64,000 bases of DNA from Gnetum montanum (taxonomy: Eukaryota; Streptophyta; Gnetopsida; Gnetales; Gnetaceae): assembly GCA_015680685.1 (NCBI GenBank), contig MNCI01034664.1, positions 527,757 to 591,756 on the forward strand. Direction: 5' to 3'. The position numbers and the translations under genes were made by a program. The notes under the pieces were generated by a model. The model had not been told where the DNA came from, made no database searches, and saw nothing but the letters and a program-made list of their open reading frames with translations. Below, in pieces: positions 36,637 to 46,189 of the stretch (position 1 is the stretch's first letter; each line of letters starts with the position of its first letter).

Positions 36637-37353
36637 TTAAATTTGTTGTCTTAGGTTGGACACTCTGACATAGTTTTGGTATTTTTTGTTGAAAAGTTCC
36701 AGCATTGTGGACCACCGGTGGATTGAATCTAGTTCCAATGATCTATACCAACTTTTAGCTTTGTCTACTAGTGTCCTAAGAAAAAGCTTAAGCTTTTTCC
36801 ACTTACATTTGATATTTTGCAAGGTGCAGGGATCATAGAAGACTTGTAAATGATGTTGTAGATTAGAATTATAGCCTCCCTTAAATTTAGGAATGTTGTT
36901 CATGTCAAGCCATTTGATGCGATTGTCCCTTTGATGCCTTTGGAATATTTGAATTGCCTCCCAAATCTGTGTCAAGCCCCTAGTAGGCAACAAGGTTGAC
37001 ATGTCATGGTGATAATCTATATTTCTCTTTGTCTAATTATGATGATCTTCTCTATGCTCATTTTGATGTCTTTGATTTTGCCCTTGGGTTCAATTTCTAT
37101 CTTTATCTTGACCCCATAGTGGAGCTCTATATCTATACCTATGTTCATCTTCATCAAAACAAGACATTGAACAGGAAGATGAGGAACTAGAAGAATCACC
37201 ATGGCTCCTATATCTCCCCCCATGATTCCTTGATCTATCTTTTCTAGGTTTAGAGGAGGTCCTAGGCCTTGAGGCCCTTCTTATTATAGGACTTTCTCCA
37301 TCTCCTCTAGGATTGTCTATACCAATTGAACGTAGTCCTTGCATGTAGTACAA
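36637..37353 (-). pseudogene. gag N-terminal half of element D
   Basis: A 121-codon open stretch (37002-36637) contains IKWLDMNNIPKFKGGYNSNL, LVDKAKSWYRSLELDS and WSTMLELFNKKYQNY, the capsid-like domain of Ty3 gag. Upstream (37353-37090) is a Ser/Arg/Asp-rich segment. It is the best-preserved gag here, but the segments are in different frames. Confidence 0.8.
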
Positions 37354-37586
37354 GTCGAAATGAGCATATGAAACCCTACTTGAGGTTGTTCACTCTAATT
37401 CTCTTCAGTATAAAACCTACCATTTTTCCTATGAGTGTTTTCATCATACAATGCATTATTATTCCTATGTGAAGAAGACATGTTTTTAATGTGTGTGACT
37501 TAGAATATTAATATTTTCTAAAAGATAAATCATTAATACTTTTACAATGATCATGTATAATATAACTAATCTAGATAACTAGCACT

Positions 37587-37606
37587 ATTCTTGACAATGG
37601 TGCCAA
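37587..37606 (-). promoter_or_regulatory. Primer-binding site of element D
   Basis: The minus strand reads TTGGCACCATTGTCAAGAAT directly after the LTR end (TTATCA). By my count it matches the tRNA-Asp-complementary site TGGCGCCGTTGCCGGGGAT at about 13 of 19 positions. Confidence 0.7.
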
Positions 37607-38591
37607 TGATAAGTAGTGGATACCCCCTATGCCCAACCATACAAATCACAAGTGTTCACACATGATTTGGTTAAATTTCATGGATGGGACTAGTTGTGCA
37701 TCTAGATCATTAAGCATTGATTGCAGTTTGTTGTCTTCCCACTTGGACTAGTGGTAGCTTTTTCACGTATGGTTTATATGATTGTTGATGTTGTTTCAAC
37801 TTTATGCTACTCCTAATGATAATAGAGAAATTAATTATTTAGTCTAAGTAACAACAAAAAGATAAATACTAAACTAGCCAATGAGCGATGAGTGTCCATT
37901 CTTAGCTTGCCATACACATCCTAAACTCATGTATCCCTACTAGGATTACCAAGCATTATGCTACTGGGCGAACCAAGCAATAACGTTACTATGATTACCA
38001 AGTGAATATGTGTTTACACTCCAAACTTGTCGTGCTCATTTCACCAATTGAATAATATACATGAAAATGTAAATATTAACTAAGTACATTAAAAGTAAAT
38101 TGCATGGAAAGTAAATCTAATCTAAGTCAAAGTATTGCAATGAATAAGAATCAATCTCGATCTTATTATTGTCGTTCATGGAATGTGTCTAGGTACATTG
38201 CTACTCAAATAAGATGATGTACAATTGACTCAGATCCACATTGTGGGCACTCACCGACTATTCTCTAAGACTACGAAATAAAATTGCAAGGGTTTGACTA
38301 CTCTATTGACAAAAGAATGTCAAATACATGGTGGTGAGAGCATGCGTATTTATAGGCGAAAACACATATTGCGTCGACAAGATCACGTCCACGAGATCAC
38401 GTCAACGTGTACGCATCGATGAGGCTGCATCGACATATACTCATTGACGGAGCTGCGATATCACATCTACAACATCACAAATACAATGTAGCAGCCAATT
38501 GAGACACACTAATAGGGATGCTATAACACAGATGCACTGTAGCATCTACAATATAGCATCAACGATATCTCAACCAACCCATGCTTCATCA
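37607..38591 (-). repeat. Element D 5' LTR (985 bp)
   Basis: In element sense it begins TGATGAAGCATGGG and ends CTTATCA. A TATA box (CCTATAAATACGC, plus-strand 38346-38358) is preceded by a dense array of CATCGATG, CACGTCAACG and GCGTCGAC modules (38370-38590). Confidence 0.8.
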
Positions 38592-38693
38592 CTAAGGCAT
38601 CTATCAAGTTTTAAGTCTAGGAAATTCAACCAGATCATATATGATTGCTTGTGATTCATACAATTGGGCATAGGGTTACTTCGCCGCTGACCA
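38592..38693 (+). repeat. Element M 3' LTR, right part
   Basis: CTAAGGCATCTATCAAG ... GGGCATAGGGTTACTTCG matches 12470-12550, the U5 end of the M 5' LTR. It ends GCTGACCA at 38693. Confidence 0.75.
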
Positions 38694-39070
38694 TAAGGTG
38701 TTAGTTTCTTAAGTCATAAGACCTAGGGATTTGAGCCTAGGCATATCCACTCAAAAGAGGTTAGGCTTTGGCTTATCCATTACCCCTAACTTTTAATGCA
38801 ACCACTCAAAAGAAGTTAGGCTTTCCCTCATCCACTGTGATGAATGTTGAGCATTTGGGTGATGATCCTTTTTATAGAGAAATATCACAATGCTTTTAGT
38901 GCAATTTGAACTTGTGAGCTCTTGCATGTAAGCTTTGGCTTGGACACAACCACTTGAAAGAGGTTAGGCTTTTGCTCATCCATCATGACAAACATTGAGC
39001 CTTTCGGTGATGATCTTTGCTTTTGATATAATTTAAACTTGAACGTCTTGCATGCAAATTGTACATGCAT
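38694..39070 (-). repeat. Imperfect tandem repeat, tRNA-like parts
   Basis: Three unequal units (about 38747-38800, 38801-38945, 38946-39062) share CCACTCAAAAGARGTTAGGC, GGTGATGATC and CTTGCATGYAA. TTTGAGCCTAGG (38736) and, on the minus strand, AGTTCAAATTGC resemble degenerate pol III B boxes, so a SINE-like origin is possible. Confidence 0.5.
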
Positions 39071-39924
39071 GGAAAGAAAAATTTAGCACTGGATAACATA
39101 GCAAAAATTCAAATCAAGAAGCGGTTGGCACAACGTAACATAGCAAATACATGCTAAAGCATAGGAAAATGAAGTAAAGAAATAACTTGTTAGAGGTAAA
39201 AGAGCCAATGAGACCGCACATCACTTCACAAATCACTCGAGGGAGTTTTAAATATTTTTAAAAAACTCTGGCAAAGAAGGCACAGTCTCTATCAAAAACC
39301 GTTCAGTACATGCAGCAAAACCCCGTTCAGTACATTCCTATAATTGAGAGCTTTCCAAGAAGCATTGCATCTTCCATTGTTAAATAAGCCACTTTGACAG
39401 AGAAGCGCATGTTCAATTTCTAAGGACTAGAACGTGTCCCTTAGTTTACCTCTTTCAGCAATTAGAATTATATTTGACCGTAAGCTGTTTATTTACCTTG
39501 TCTGACGGCTCTCAAGTTTTTTGTTTACAACAGCGAAAGATAAGCCATTTTTGTGTTCATCAATACGTACGTGCACAATAATTCACGACGGCAAAAGAAT
39601 CGCAAGTTTGTTCACAGGCGTTTCTGCCAATGCCTTGATTTCCTGCAGCAAGAAAGAAATATCCACGTTAAGAAGAAATTTGTTAGAACGATTATTTTGC
39701 CCTGCACTGGTGTCAGTCCTTTGCCACGGAACATTGTCCGGACGATTGCATCACCTCTTCATATTTAATTTAATTTATAACTTCCAGGCCAGCTTAATTT
39801 CCCTCACTACCTGCCAACAATCCCGCTAAAATTCCACCATGCATCTACAACGATTCCTTACGGTTTGACTGTATCATAATACATTAACCAAATATATCAG
39901 TTTGGTCCATAAAAATAGGCATTA
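39071..39924. other. Low-copy-looking sequence, no gene assigned
   Basis: Not visibly related to the other elements in the window. An open frame of 102 codons (39521-39829, +) has no recognisable domain, and a second frame overlaps it. On the minus strand CTTGCTGCAG (about 39648) resembles a splice acceptor, but no exon chain could be built. Confidence 0.35.
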
Positions 39925-40295
39925 ACTGTTCCATCTATGATACAAGAAACGAAGGACTAAAACATAATAACGTTTTTTTTTTTTCTAAATAGACAAAATC
40001 GTCAATGGGTTGAACAAGGCGAAGCAAATCAAGTAGGCAAAGGCTTTAATGATGGCCACGAAATTCACAGACCTAACAACCATTTCTCACTTTTAACGGT
40101 CATGAAATATGTACCGGCCTGTTCCATCTTAGAAACAAGGACGGAAGAATCAAAACGTAACATATATTTTTTAAGACAAGAACGTCACTGTGTTGAACAA
40201 GGGGGAAGCAAATTAAGTAGGCAAAGACTTCACTGATGATGCCCATGAAATGCACAAATCTAAACCACCATTTCTCACTTAAATGGTACATGTAG
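39925..40295. repeat. Tandem duplication, about 170-bp unit
   Basis: Units 39925-40105 and 40115-40295 share GTTGAACAAGG, GCAAAT(C/T)AAGTAGGCAAAG, CAACCATTTCTCACTT-like and GAAA(T/C)GCACA-like blocks in the same order. Non-coding. Confidence 0.65.
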
Positions 40296-40560
40296 AATGT
40301 ATACTTACCTGCAAATGATGCATGCTGAAATCGATTGCGCTGTTCACAATTTATAAAGTGCTTGGGAATAACTTAACCAGTTTATAACAAATAGCACAAT
40401 TGTCTCAAGCACACAAGGATCACAAGCTTACAATCGAAAAGAAGTGTATTAAAATGGTATTTTATCTGGCCCCCCCACATTGCATGGACCTCATAAATAA
40501 GTTGCAATACCAAATAGTAATAAATCATGTAGATTACAATTACAGATATACCCTCGAGTT
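40296..40560. other. No gene seen
   Basis: A C-run (cccccc near 40471) and AT-rich sequence. A 71-codon minus-strand frame looks like chance. Confidence 0.4.
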
Positions 40561-41175
40561 CACAAAGAGTTAACTTTAAAATTTCTAAAAATTCCACTGC
40601 AAAATTCAGTGCAGCAGCCGCAACCCTTACACAATCATTAAGTTAAACATGTCCCAAAATGACACATCTCTTTTCTTTGCTTATTGAAGTCATACCACAA
40701 AAATCTGTATCTTACATAGTTGAAACCAAAGAAATGTCTCTGTCAGGGATTATTCATCAATTAAGAAGATACACATGTATTACTGCTCATTGTTTGATCA
40801 GCAGAAAATTACGGCAGCAGTGATAAAGATCCAAGAAAGGTAAAATGTTACCTCGTTATGTTTTTAAAAAATTAACCATACAATTTCTAAAACCTGCAAA
40901 ACAATGTTTTTTGCAGCAGCTGAAAGCTTGATATAATGGCTATGCTCAACGATTAAGTTCCAGAATGACATCTATCTTTCTTTGCTCATCAGAAAGTCCT
41001 ACCATAAAAATCTGTATCCTATGTAGCTATTACCAAAGAAATCCCTCTGTACGAGTTTCTTGATCGGTTAAAAGGAACGTGCGCATGTATTGCTGCTCAT
41101 TGTTTGATCTGCATACAATTACTTGCTATAATGAAGCTGCAAGAAATGCAAAATCTTACGTCGTTATGTTTTCAG
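40561..41175. repeat. Tandem duplication, about 300-bp unit
   Basis: Units 40561-40860 and 40862-41175 share AATTTCTAAAA, CTTTGCT(T/C)AT, CCATAAAAATCTGTATC, TACCAAAGAAAT, CTGCTCATTGTTTGATC and CGTTATGTTTT in the same order. No coding frame spans both. Confidence 0.7.
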
Positions 41176-41189
41176 GAATGAGCAGAGGG

Positions 41190-41350
41190 CATTTCAGTTA
41201 CAAACAAAGCAGTATTATTACATACATCTTGGATGGAAAATTATCATCAACCTTTTAATGAATCTTTGATGGAAAATCATCATCAACTTTTTACTGAATC
41301 GAAGATTGCAACGGTAAGGGATAACCTGCCATCATCAACCTTTTAATGAA
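41190..41350. repeat. Short repeats, TCATCAACCTTTTAATGAA
   Basis: TCATCAACCTTTTAATGAA occurs at 41247-41265 and 41332-41350, with a variant at 41281-41299. Confidence 0.7.
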
Positions 41351-41501
41351 GCTGTTGGTTAACCATTCGACTAGTACCCCTCCACCATAAATAGTCACAT
41401 GGCTGGACCAACTTGACGTCCAAAAAGAATGTACCATTTCCTTCGTATGCACAAACTAATTATTCTCAAACTCACAGCCTAGAGAAAACAAGCTTATTCA
41501 A

Positions 41502-42498
41502 TTAATCTTTCCTATGCTTTCTTTTCTTATCACTTCTTTTTCTTCTCTCTGATTTCTTTTTCCTTTCATGTTTTCTAGATTTAGACCTGCTTCCACTCCT
41601 ATGATGTTTCTTCTTAATTTTCTTATCATCTTGATCCCATGCCTCAACATCTTCTGTCCTTTTACGCTTTAACTTTTCCACTTTGAGCTCTAAAGCATCA
41701 ACTCCTGACATTGATGGTCCAATAATACGTGTTTCCCAGTCTTCCTTCAGCCGCATATCTGAAGGCAGCACAGAAATACTTCCTCCCTCATCATGAGCAA
41801 GGTAAGGACCTGTCTCATCTGCTCTTGATCCAATAGCTCCTCTTCCACGCTTCGCCCTACCATTATAAAATTAAACTAGTCAAGATTGTACGCAAACGTA
41901 AAATAAAAGGAATAATAAATGCCAATGTTTACACCTTAGTAACCTATCACGGTGCTTTCAAATAACGTCATATCTCAGCCAAGTAAAACAACATGCTTTC
42001 TGACTATTAAAAATCACTATCTTACGAAAGACATAATTCAGCGAAAACCATAAAATTGCAGAGTAACAAAAAATTCTAATAAGAAATTGCTTGCTTAAAA
42101 AGCATGCCCTTTCTCAGTACGTTTATTCCATGCCAGAGTGGTTAGCTCGTTGTTTTGGTAGGCAAGAGATTTTCAGTTTGAGTTCCAGTTGAGCCATTGT
42201 TATATTTGTCTGTCTATGTCTCGGGGTGTACCTATAGTCAAATTATTTTGAGTTCCAACACCATCCTTTTTTATACTACATATGTCAAATTCTAACCTAT
42301 TCTTCTCATTTGGTTTATTCACTAGTTTAGCTATATATTTATAACACATATCTATACTCGCTAAGGGAATATTTTCCCTTTATAGAAAATTGAATGGATT
42401 GATTCTAAAAAATTGTATATTATAGAATGAAAATTTTAAAAAATAATAATTTCGCATTATATTATTGACCCTCTAGACAAATATGGACAAAATACTAG

Positions 42499-42537
<39 letters not shown>

Positions 42538-43756
42538 AAAAATTGACTCTCAAAAAATTTTGTAGAATATAGAATGAAAAATTTAGAAAATACAATTTGG
42601 TGTTACAGGAATGTGACCTCTAAAAGGTTATGAAACTGAATTTTTACGGGAGCATTGCCTACCGGAATCAAACATGTGACCTAGATTATAGATGAAATAT
42701 AATTTAGTGTGCCTTGGAGGTCCTTTTGCACCATGATGCACTTATTCACAGTTGCCAATCGTGTTGTACTAATCAACCAATTTCTTGACACTTATAAATT
42801 TCCGAACTATGTTCCTCCGGGCTGAGATTAATACTGAAACTGCAACAGAAGTTTTTATGATCACATGAACCTATGATCTTTTACACCATTTCTATATAAC
42901 TCAGTATAATATGCTGGGATTGAACATATAACTATCAGCGAACTTACAATTCTAGGTCCATAGTAATTGGGAATTTCTACTAAAACGTTTCACGTTCGTA
43001 AATATTTTGTAGGTTAACAGAGCATCAACTATCCATGAGACAACAGTTCACCTTTACCAGAAACATTTAAATGATCAAGGTTTTATATAGGGGGCAGTCC
43101 AAAAATTTCTATAACATGTTTTGTTTCTATTTTAAAAAATTCAAACCACATACCTGGAATGCAAAAAATCCTGCACTTCTTCGTCTTGCAGCCCCTCATC
43201 TTTGAGATCGTCTAAATATTCAGCTTCGCTATCATTCGAAAGTGCTCTTCTCCTGTCTGAAGATTCAGGACCGTCTGACTTGGGAAACTCATTTTTATAA
43301 TCACGGTATCCAGATTCCTCTTTATCAGCCCGTCGTTCTCGTTCTGAACAATGGCATGAGGAGGTGCTTTTGCAGAACGGACAGCGCCTTTGCTTGTGCA
43401 TTTTCCTCTCAAGTTCCAATTCTTTTTTCCTAACACGCCACATTTCATTCACTTCTACCATACGATTTGCTGAAATCAAATCAAGCATGTCCAATTAATG
43501 AAAACTGGATTCATTTATGCCATGTCTTGTTGCATAATTGGCTTCAAAATATCAATTTTTCAACTAAGGATTGGTTCAGCTAAATACCTTGTTGTACGGA
43601 TCGGACTGTCGCAGACAAAAATTGACCATTAGGGCGACCTCGAACCCTTGGCTGCTCCAGATAGGCATGCACGCCTTCCATGTCTGCCCTTAATCGCAGC
43701 GCTTTAGCTTCTTCCAAAATCAATGCTGCAACTCGCTTTTCCATTTCGGGGTCCAT
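41502..43756 (-). CDS. Conserved plant nuclear-type protein, 3 exons, 279 aa
   Basis: CDS exons are 43756-43588, 43469-43154 and 41856-41502 (840 nt with stop). Donors are AAG|GTATTT and CAG|GTATGT; acceptors are TTTCAG|C and GGTAG|G; phases join exactly. The start is MDPEMEKRVAALILEEAKAL. Residues 1-80 are highly charged and helical (YLEQPRVRGRPNGQFLSATV, then ANRMVEVNEMWRVRKKELEL). A Cys/His cluster CPFCKSTSSCHC lies near residue 95. An acidic middle (DSEAEYLDDLKDEGLQDEE) precedes a Lys/Arg/Ser-rich tail (KKKHHRSGSRSKSRKHERKK) that looks like a nuclear-localisation or RS-like region. It resembles an uncharacterised protein family conserved across land plants; I know no function. A nuclear, RNA-related role is inference from composition. 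This is the only apparently intact gene in the window. Confidence 0.88.
42131..42270 (+). mobile_element. SINE, variant head, in intron 2
   Basis: TGCCAGAGTGGTTAGCTCG resembles the start and A box of a Leu/Ser-type tRNA; GTTTGAGTTCC resembles the B box. The tail TCTCGGGGTGTACCTATAG ... GAGTTCCAACACC matches the body of the SINEs at 350-498 and 44834-44986. It is antisense to the host gene. Confidence 0.7.
42501..42535. repeat. (AT)n microsatellite
   Basis: About 17 AT dinucleotides in intron 2. Confidence 0.95.
42617..42710 (-). mobile_element. SINE relic
   Basis: The minus strand has CATGTTTGATTCCGGTAGGC followed by AATGCT, matching the B-box region of the copy at 44834-44986 (GGGTTTGATTTCGGTGGGCA). 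The head and tail are not recognisable. Confidence 0.45.
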
Positions 43757-44290
43757 GGTTCATCAAAATAATTAACTAGCACTCTCACTTCTGCACAAAC
43801 GAATCAAATTTACCTTCAAAAAAATTAAACAAATTCTGGCTTGTATGATGCAAATATCTGAATCGCTCACGCTAGTTACCAAATCATGCGATAAAAAACA
43901 AAATCCTAAAATCATGCGATTTAACCCTGAAACCCTTGGAAAGAATGGAAACTAGATGATGAACAAAGATCTAACATAGTGAAATGGAGGAGCTTTGGTA
44001 TTCGATGAAAGCCGTTACCGTATTTCGTCTCGTAGCAGCCGTTATGCGTTGCGTTGTGTCCAATACAAGAGTAGCGTTGGATTCTGGACGATTCAAGAAA
44101 GTACCTCTCGCAAATTCGACGAGTCCAACGGTGTGTTAGATTTGCTTGTATGAAATAAGAAGAGACGGAAATTAAGTTTGAGCTCAATTAGCAGAAGAGG
44201 AGGCAACAACAATAGCAAGAGCATACCAGGCGTAGGCGCAAAGCCAGAATCAGAAATCAATAGGTAACCATATATCGCTTATACCGTGCC
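43757..44290 (-). promoter_or_regulatory. Candidate promoter and 5' leader of the 279-aa gene
   Basis: On the minus strand GGTATAAGCG (44286-44277) could be a TATA box, placing transcription start near 44250. A leader intron is suggested by the acceptor TTTGTGCAG ending at 43791. Its donor is either CAG|GGTTAA (near 43924) or GGTAACT (near 43880). An 88-codon upstream open frame (44187-43921) lies in the leader and has no recognised domain. The region is relatively GC-rich. Confidence 0.5.
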
Positions 44291-44476
44291 ATTAACCACC
44301 AAAAAGGCTTTTTATTTTATTGCATTTACATGGGAGTTGGCTCTTTTGCATGGGGGCAGCGCCTTAATTTATGGATCTTTTCAAAGGGTGTTCCTTCCTT
44401 AGATTTTTTTTTAAATGTTAACTAAATATCCTAAATATATAAGCATTGGCTTTTTAATGGTTTGATAAAAGTAGGC
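44291..44476. other. Upstream of the gene, nothing recognised
   Basis: T-rich non-coding sequence between the candidate promoter and the SINE cluster. Confidence 0.5.
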
Positions 44477-44492
44477 AAATTAAAATTTTATG

Positions 44493-44643
44493 GGGTGTGG
44501 AACTAGAATAATTGCAATACAGGGACACTCAAGATATATAGTTGAATTAGAACTTTATAACTTAGCATTGTCCATCAAAATTTAACTCATGATTTAAAGT
44601 TTTCAAATTAAGAGTCTTACCACTAGGCTAACACCTCATAGTT
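44493..44643 (-). mobile_element. SINE, copy 3
   Basis: The minus strand reads TGAGGTGTTAGCCTAGTGGT AAGAC at its head. The body ends in GTTCCACACCC. Flanks AAATTAAAATTTTATG (44477-44492) and AAATTAAAACTTTATG (44644-44659) agree at 15 of 16 bases, so they may be a target duplication. The right flank continues as another SINE-like segment, so copy 3 may lie inside an older copy. Confidence 0.75.
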
Positions 44644-44710
44644 AAATTAAAACTTTATGACCCAACATTGGCATAAGAATTGAACCAATAATTTGAAACA
44701 CAATGAATGA
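44644..44710 (-). mobile_element. Older SINE fragment beside copy 3
   Basis: TTAAATTAAAACTTTATGAC and the following CCAACATTGG ... ATTGAACCAATAATTTGAA match the middle part of copy 3 (44541-44600) at low identity. Confidence 0.45.
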
Positions 44711-44833
44711 GTAAACAAGGTATAACTTGTTCGTTGTTTCTTGCACATTCAATTTTTTAATAACAAAAATAAAGATAAAAATTTCAAAATACATTAGATC
44801 ATTAACATAGAAGAGAGAGTTTGTTAAATAGTA

Positions 44834-44986
44834 GGGGGTGTTAAAACCTAAAATAAGTGAAACATAGGTACACCCCAAGATGTATACTCCAATTAGAACT
44901 TTATATAACTTAGCATTGCCCACCGAAATCAAACCCATGACATGGAGCTTCCAAATTAAGTGTCTTACCACTAGGCTAACACCTCA
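44834..44986 (-). mobile_element. SINE, copy 4, with target duplication
   Basis: The minus strand runs from TGAGGTGTTAGCCTAGTGGT AAGACAC (A box), through GGGTTTGATTTCGG (B box) and CTTGGGGTGTACCTATGTTT, to a TTTTAACACCCCC end. It is 153 bp. Flanks TTGTTAAATAGTA (44821-44833) and TTGTTAGATAGTA (44987-44999) agree at 12 of 13, the mark of target-primed retroposition. Confidence 0.88.
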
Positions 44987-44999
44987 TTGTTAGATAGTA

Positions 45000-45270
45000 A
45001 CTCATACATAGTCTTGTTTACGAAGTCTATCATATTGAGTCATCAATTATTTTGAAGCACAGAGAGTCAATTTGTTGCTCCTAGTATTAATTCATAACAC
45101 ATGGAAGTTATTCACAAGTTTGTATGTTACAAAACAAAACAATTCGTAAAAACTAATTAAATTGTCTTACGAATTCATAACAAATATTGTTACATTGTGT
45201 CATCTGAGTGAATTGCAACTCTTTGTCAATTTAAATGTCTAGCTAATTCTAAGTCTATAGGTGAGTTAAG
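45000..45270. other. No gene seen
   Basis: AT-rich sequence before element C. Confidence 0.4.
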
Positions 45271-46129
45271 TGATAAAACATCAATAAGGCAACTGTGTTG
45301 ACACATGCTCATTGACACACCCCATCAATGCATCTCAGGATGTGTTGATGCAAATGCAATCATTGCCTATATAAATGTGCACACCCATCACATTTATGAC
45401 ATCTTTCAATTGTTCCCTTAGTTGAACTCTTGCAATTTCTTCCCATAGAAGTTAGAATATTTTTTCCTCTAAGTGCCTGTAGCATGGATTCAAGTGATTT
45501 TATGGTATTTTATTCGAGTGCACATGTACTCGGACACATTTGCATGAAAGGAAATAAAATTGAGATTCTTCTATCCATTGCAACACTTGGATTAGTATAA
45601 CTTTACTTTTCCACAATTTACTTTACATGCAATTTACTTTCTTATGATTAAATAATTAATATTATCGTTTGTAAGCAATGTGAGTACAATCACTTCAAGC
45701 AGAATATATTAACACTTGGTAATCCTAGTAGTCGATATTTGATACACCCAATAGTAGATACTTGGTAACCCAACAACGTTAGTATATATCTAGGATGTGT
45801 ACAAGAAGTGTGAACGAATGTTCTACATTTATGCTAGTTAGTTAATTAGTTAGTTAATTTAAATATCAAATCTTTATTTACTTAATAATTTTATAAGCAG
45901 AGAAAATAATTAAAAGTATAAAAATAAATATCTTACACCTCAATCACACTTAGCCATATGTATAGGTTAACACAAGTGTTAATTGAGAAGACAATGACTA
46001 ACAACTACATATTTCATCATCTAGGAATATTGGCCACTTAGGTAAATAAGGTCCATAGAATTCAACCTGATCATGCATACATTCTAGTGATTCATATGGT
46101 TGGGCATAGTGAATATCTATTGCTCATCA
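45271..46129 (+). repeat. Element C 5' LTR (859 bp)
   Basis: It begins TGATAAAACATCAATAAGGC and ends TTGCTCATCA. U3 modules (TGTTGACACATGC, CATTGACACACC, CATCAATGCATC) lie before a TATA box (TATATAAATG, about 45368). R/U5 contains CCATTGCAACACTTGG. Confidence 0.8.
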
Positions 46130-46149
46130 TCGGCACCATTGCCTGGAAT
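46130..46149 (+). promoter_or_regulatory. Primer-binding site of element C
   Basis: TCGGCACCATTGCCTGGAAT directly follows the LTR. It is the best match here to the tRNA-Asp site TGGCGCCGTTGCCGGGGAT (about 14 of 19 by eye). Confidence 0.75.
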
Positions 46150-46189
46150 TAGTAGACAATAAACTCATACAAATTTGTTGTAAGGAGTA

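Larger units (their letters stand above)
32496..38591 (-). mobile_element. Element D: pol-less Athila-like element
   Basis: On the minus strand: 5' LTR (37607-38591), primer site (37587-37606), gag (35525-37353), post-pol spacer (33870-35040), 3' LTR (about 32496-33252). Protease remnants near 35100 adjoin integrase-end sequence near 35035, so RT and integrase are deleted. It interrupts the 3' LTR of M: the host reads AGCTATC on the left and CTAAGGCATC on the right, contiguous in the intact LTR at 12468-12485. No clean target duplication remains. Confidence 0.75.
11701..38693 (+). mobile_element. Element M: Athila-like element, triply interrupted
   Basis: Plus-strand order: LTR, primer site, gag, protease, RT, RNase H, integrase, spacer, promoter-like block, extra ORF, polypurine tract, 3' LTR. 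Three insertions break it: N (17135-25204) at the RT/RNase H boundary, S (26764-27603) in the integrase C-terminus, and D (32496-38591) in the 3' LTR. Removing N and S makes the protein homology continuous. Removing D joins 32495 to 38592 so that the LTR sequence continues as in 12470-12556. All frames are degraded. Confidence 0.75.
41857..43153 (-). other. Intron 2 (1297 nt) with repeats
   Basis: GT-AG intron between exons 2 and 3. It contains a SINE (42131-42270), an (AT)n microsatellite, a SINE relic near 42620-42700 and AT-rich sequence. Intron 1 (43587-43470) is only 118 nt. Confidence 0.85.

Noticed and set aside
38592-38693. Independent solo LTR fragment
   Set aside because: It continues exactly where 32495 stops, so it is the displaced end of M's 3' LTR.
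42131-42215. Functional tRNA gene in intron 2
   Set aside because: The A and B boxes are present, but the acceptor stem and anticodon arm do not pair; the downstream SINE tail identifies it as a SINE.
43921-44187. 88-codon minus-strand frame as a separate protein
   Set aside because: It lies in the expected leader of the 279-aa gene and has no domain; treated as a possible upstream frame only.
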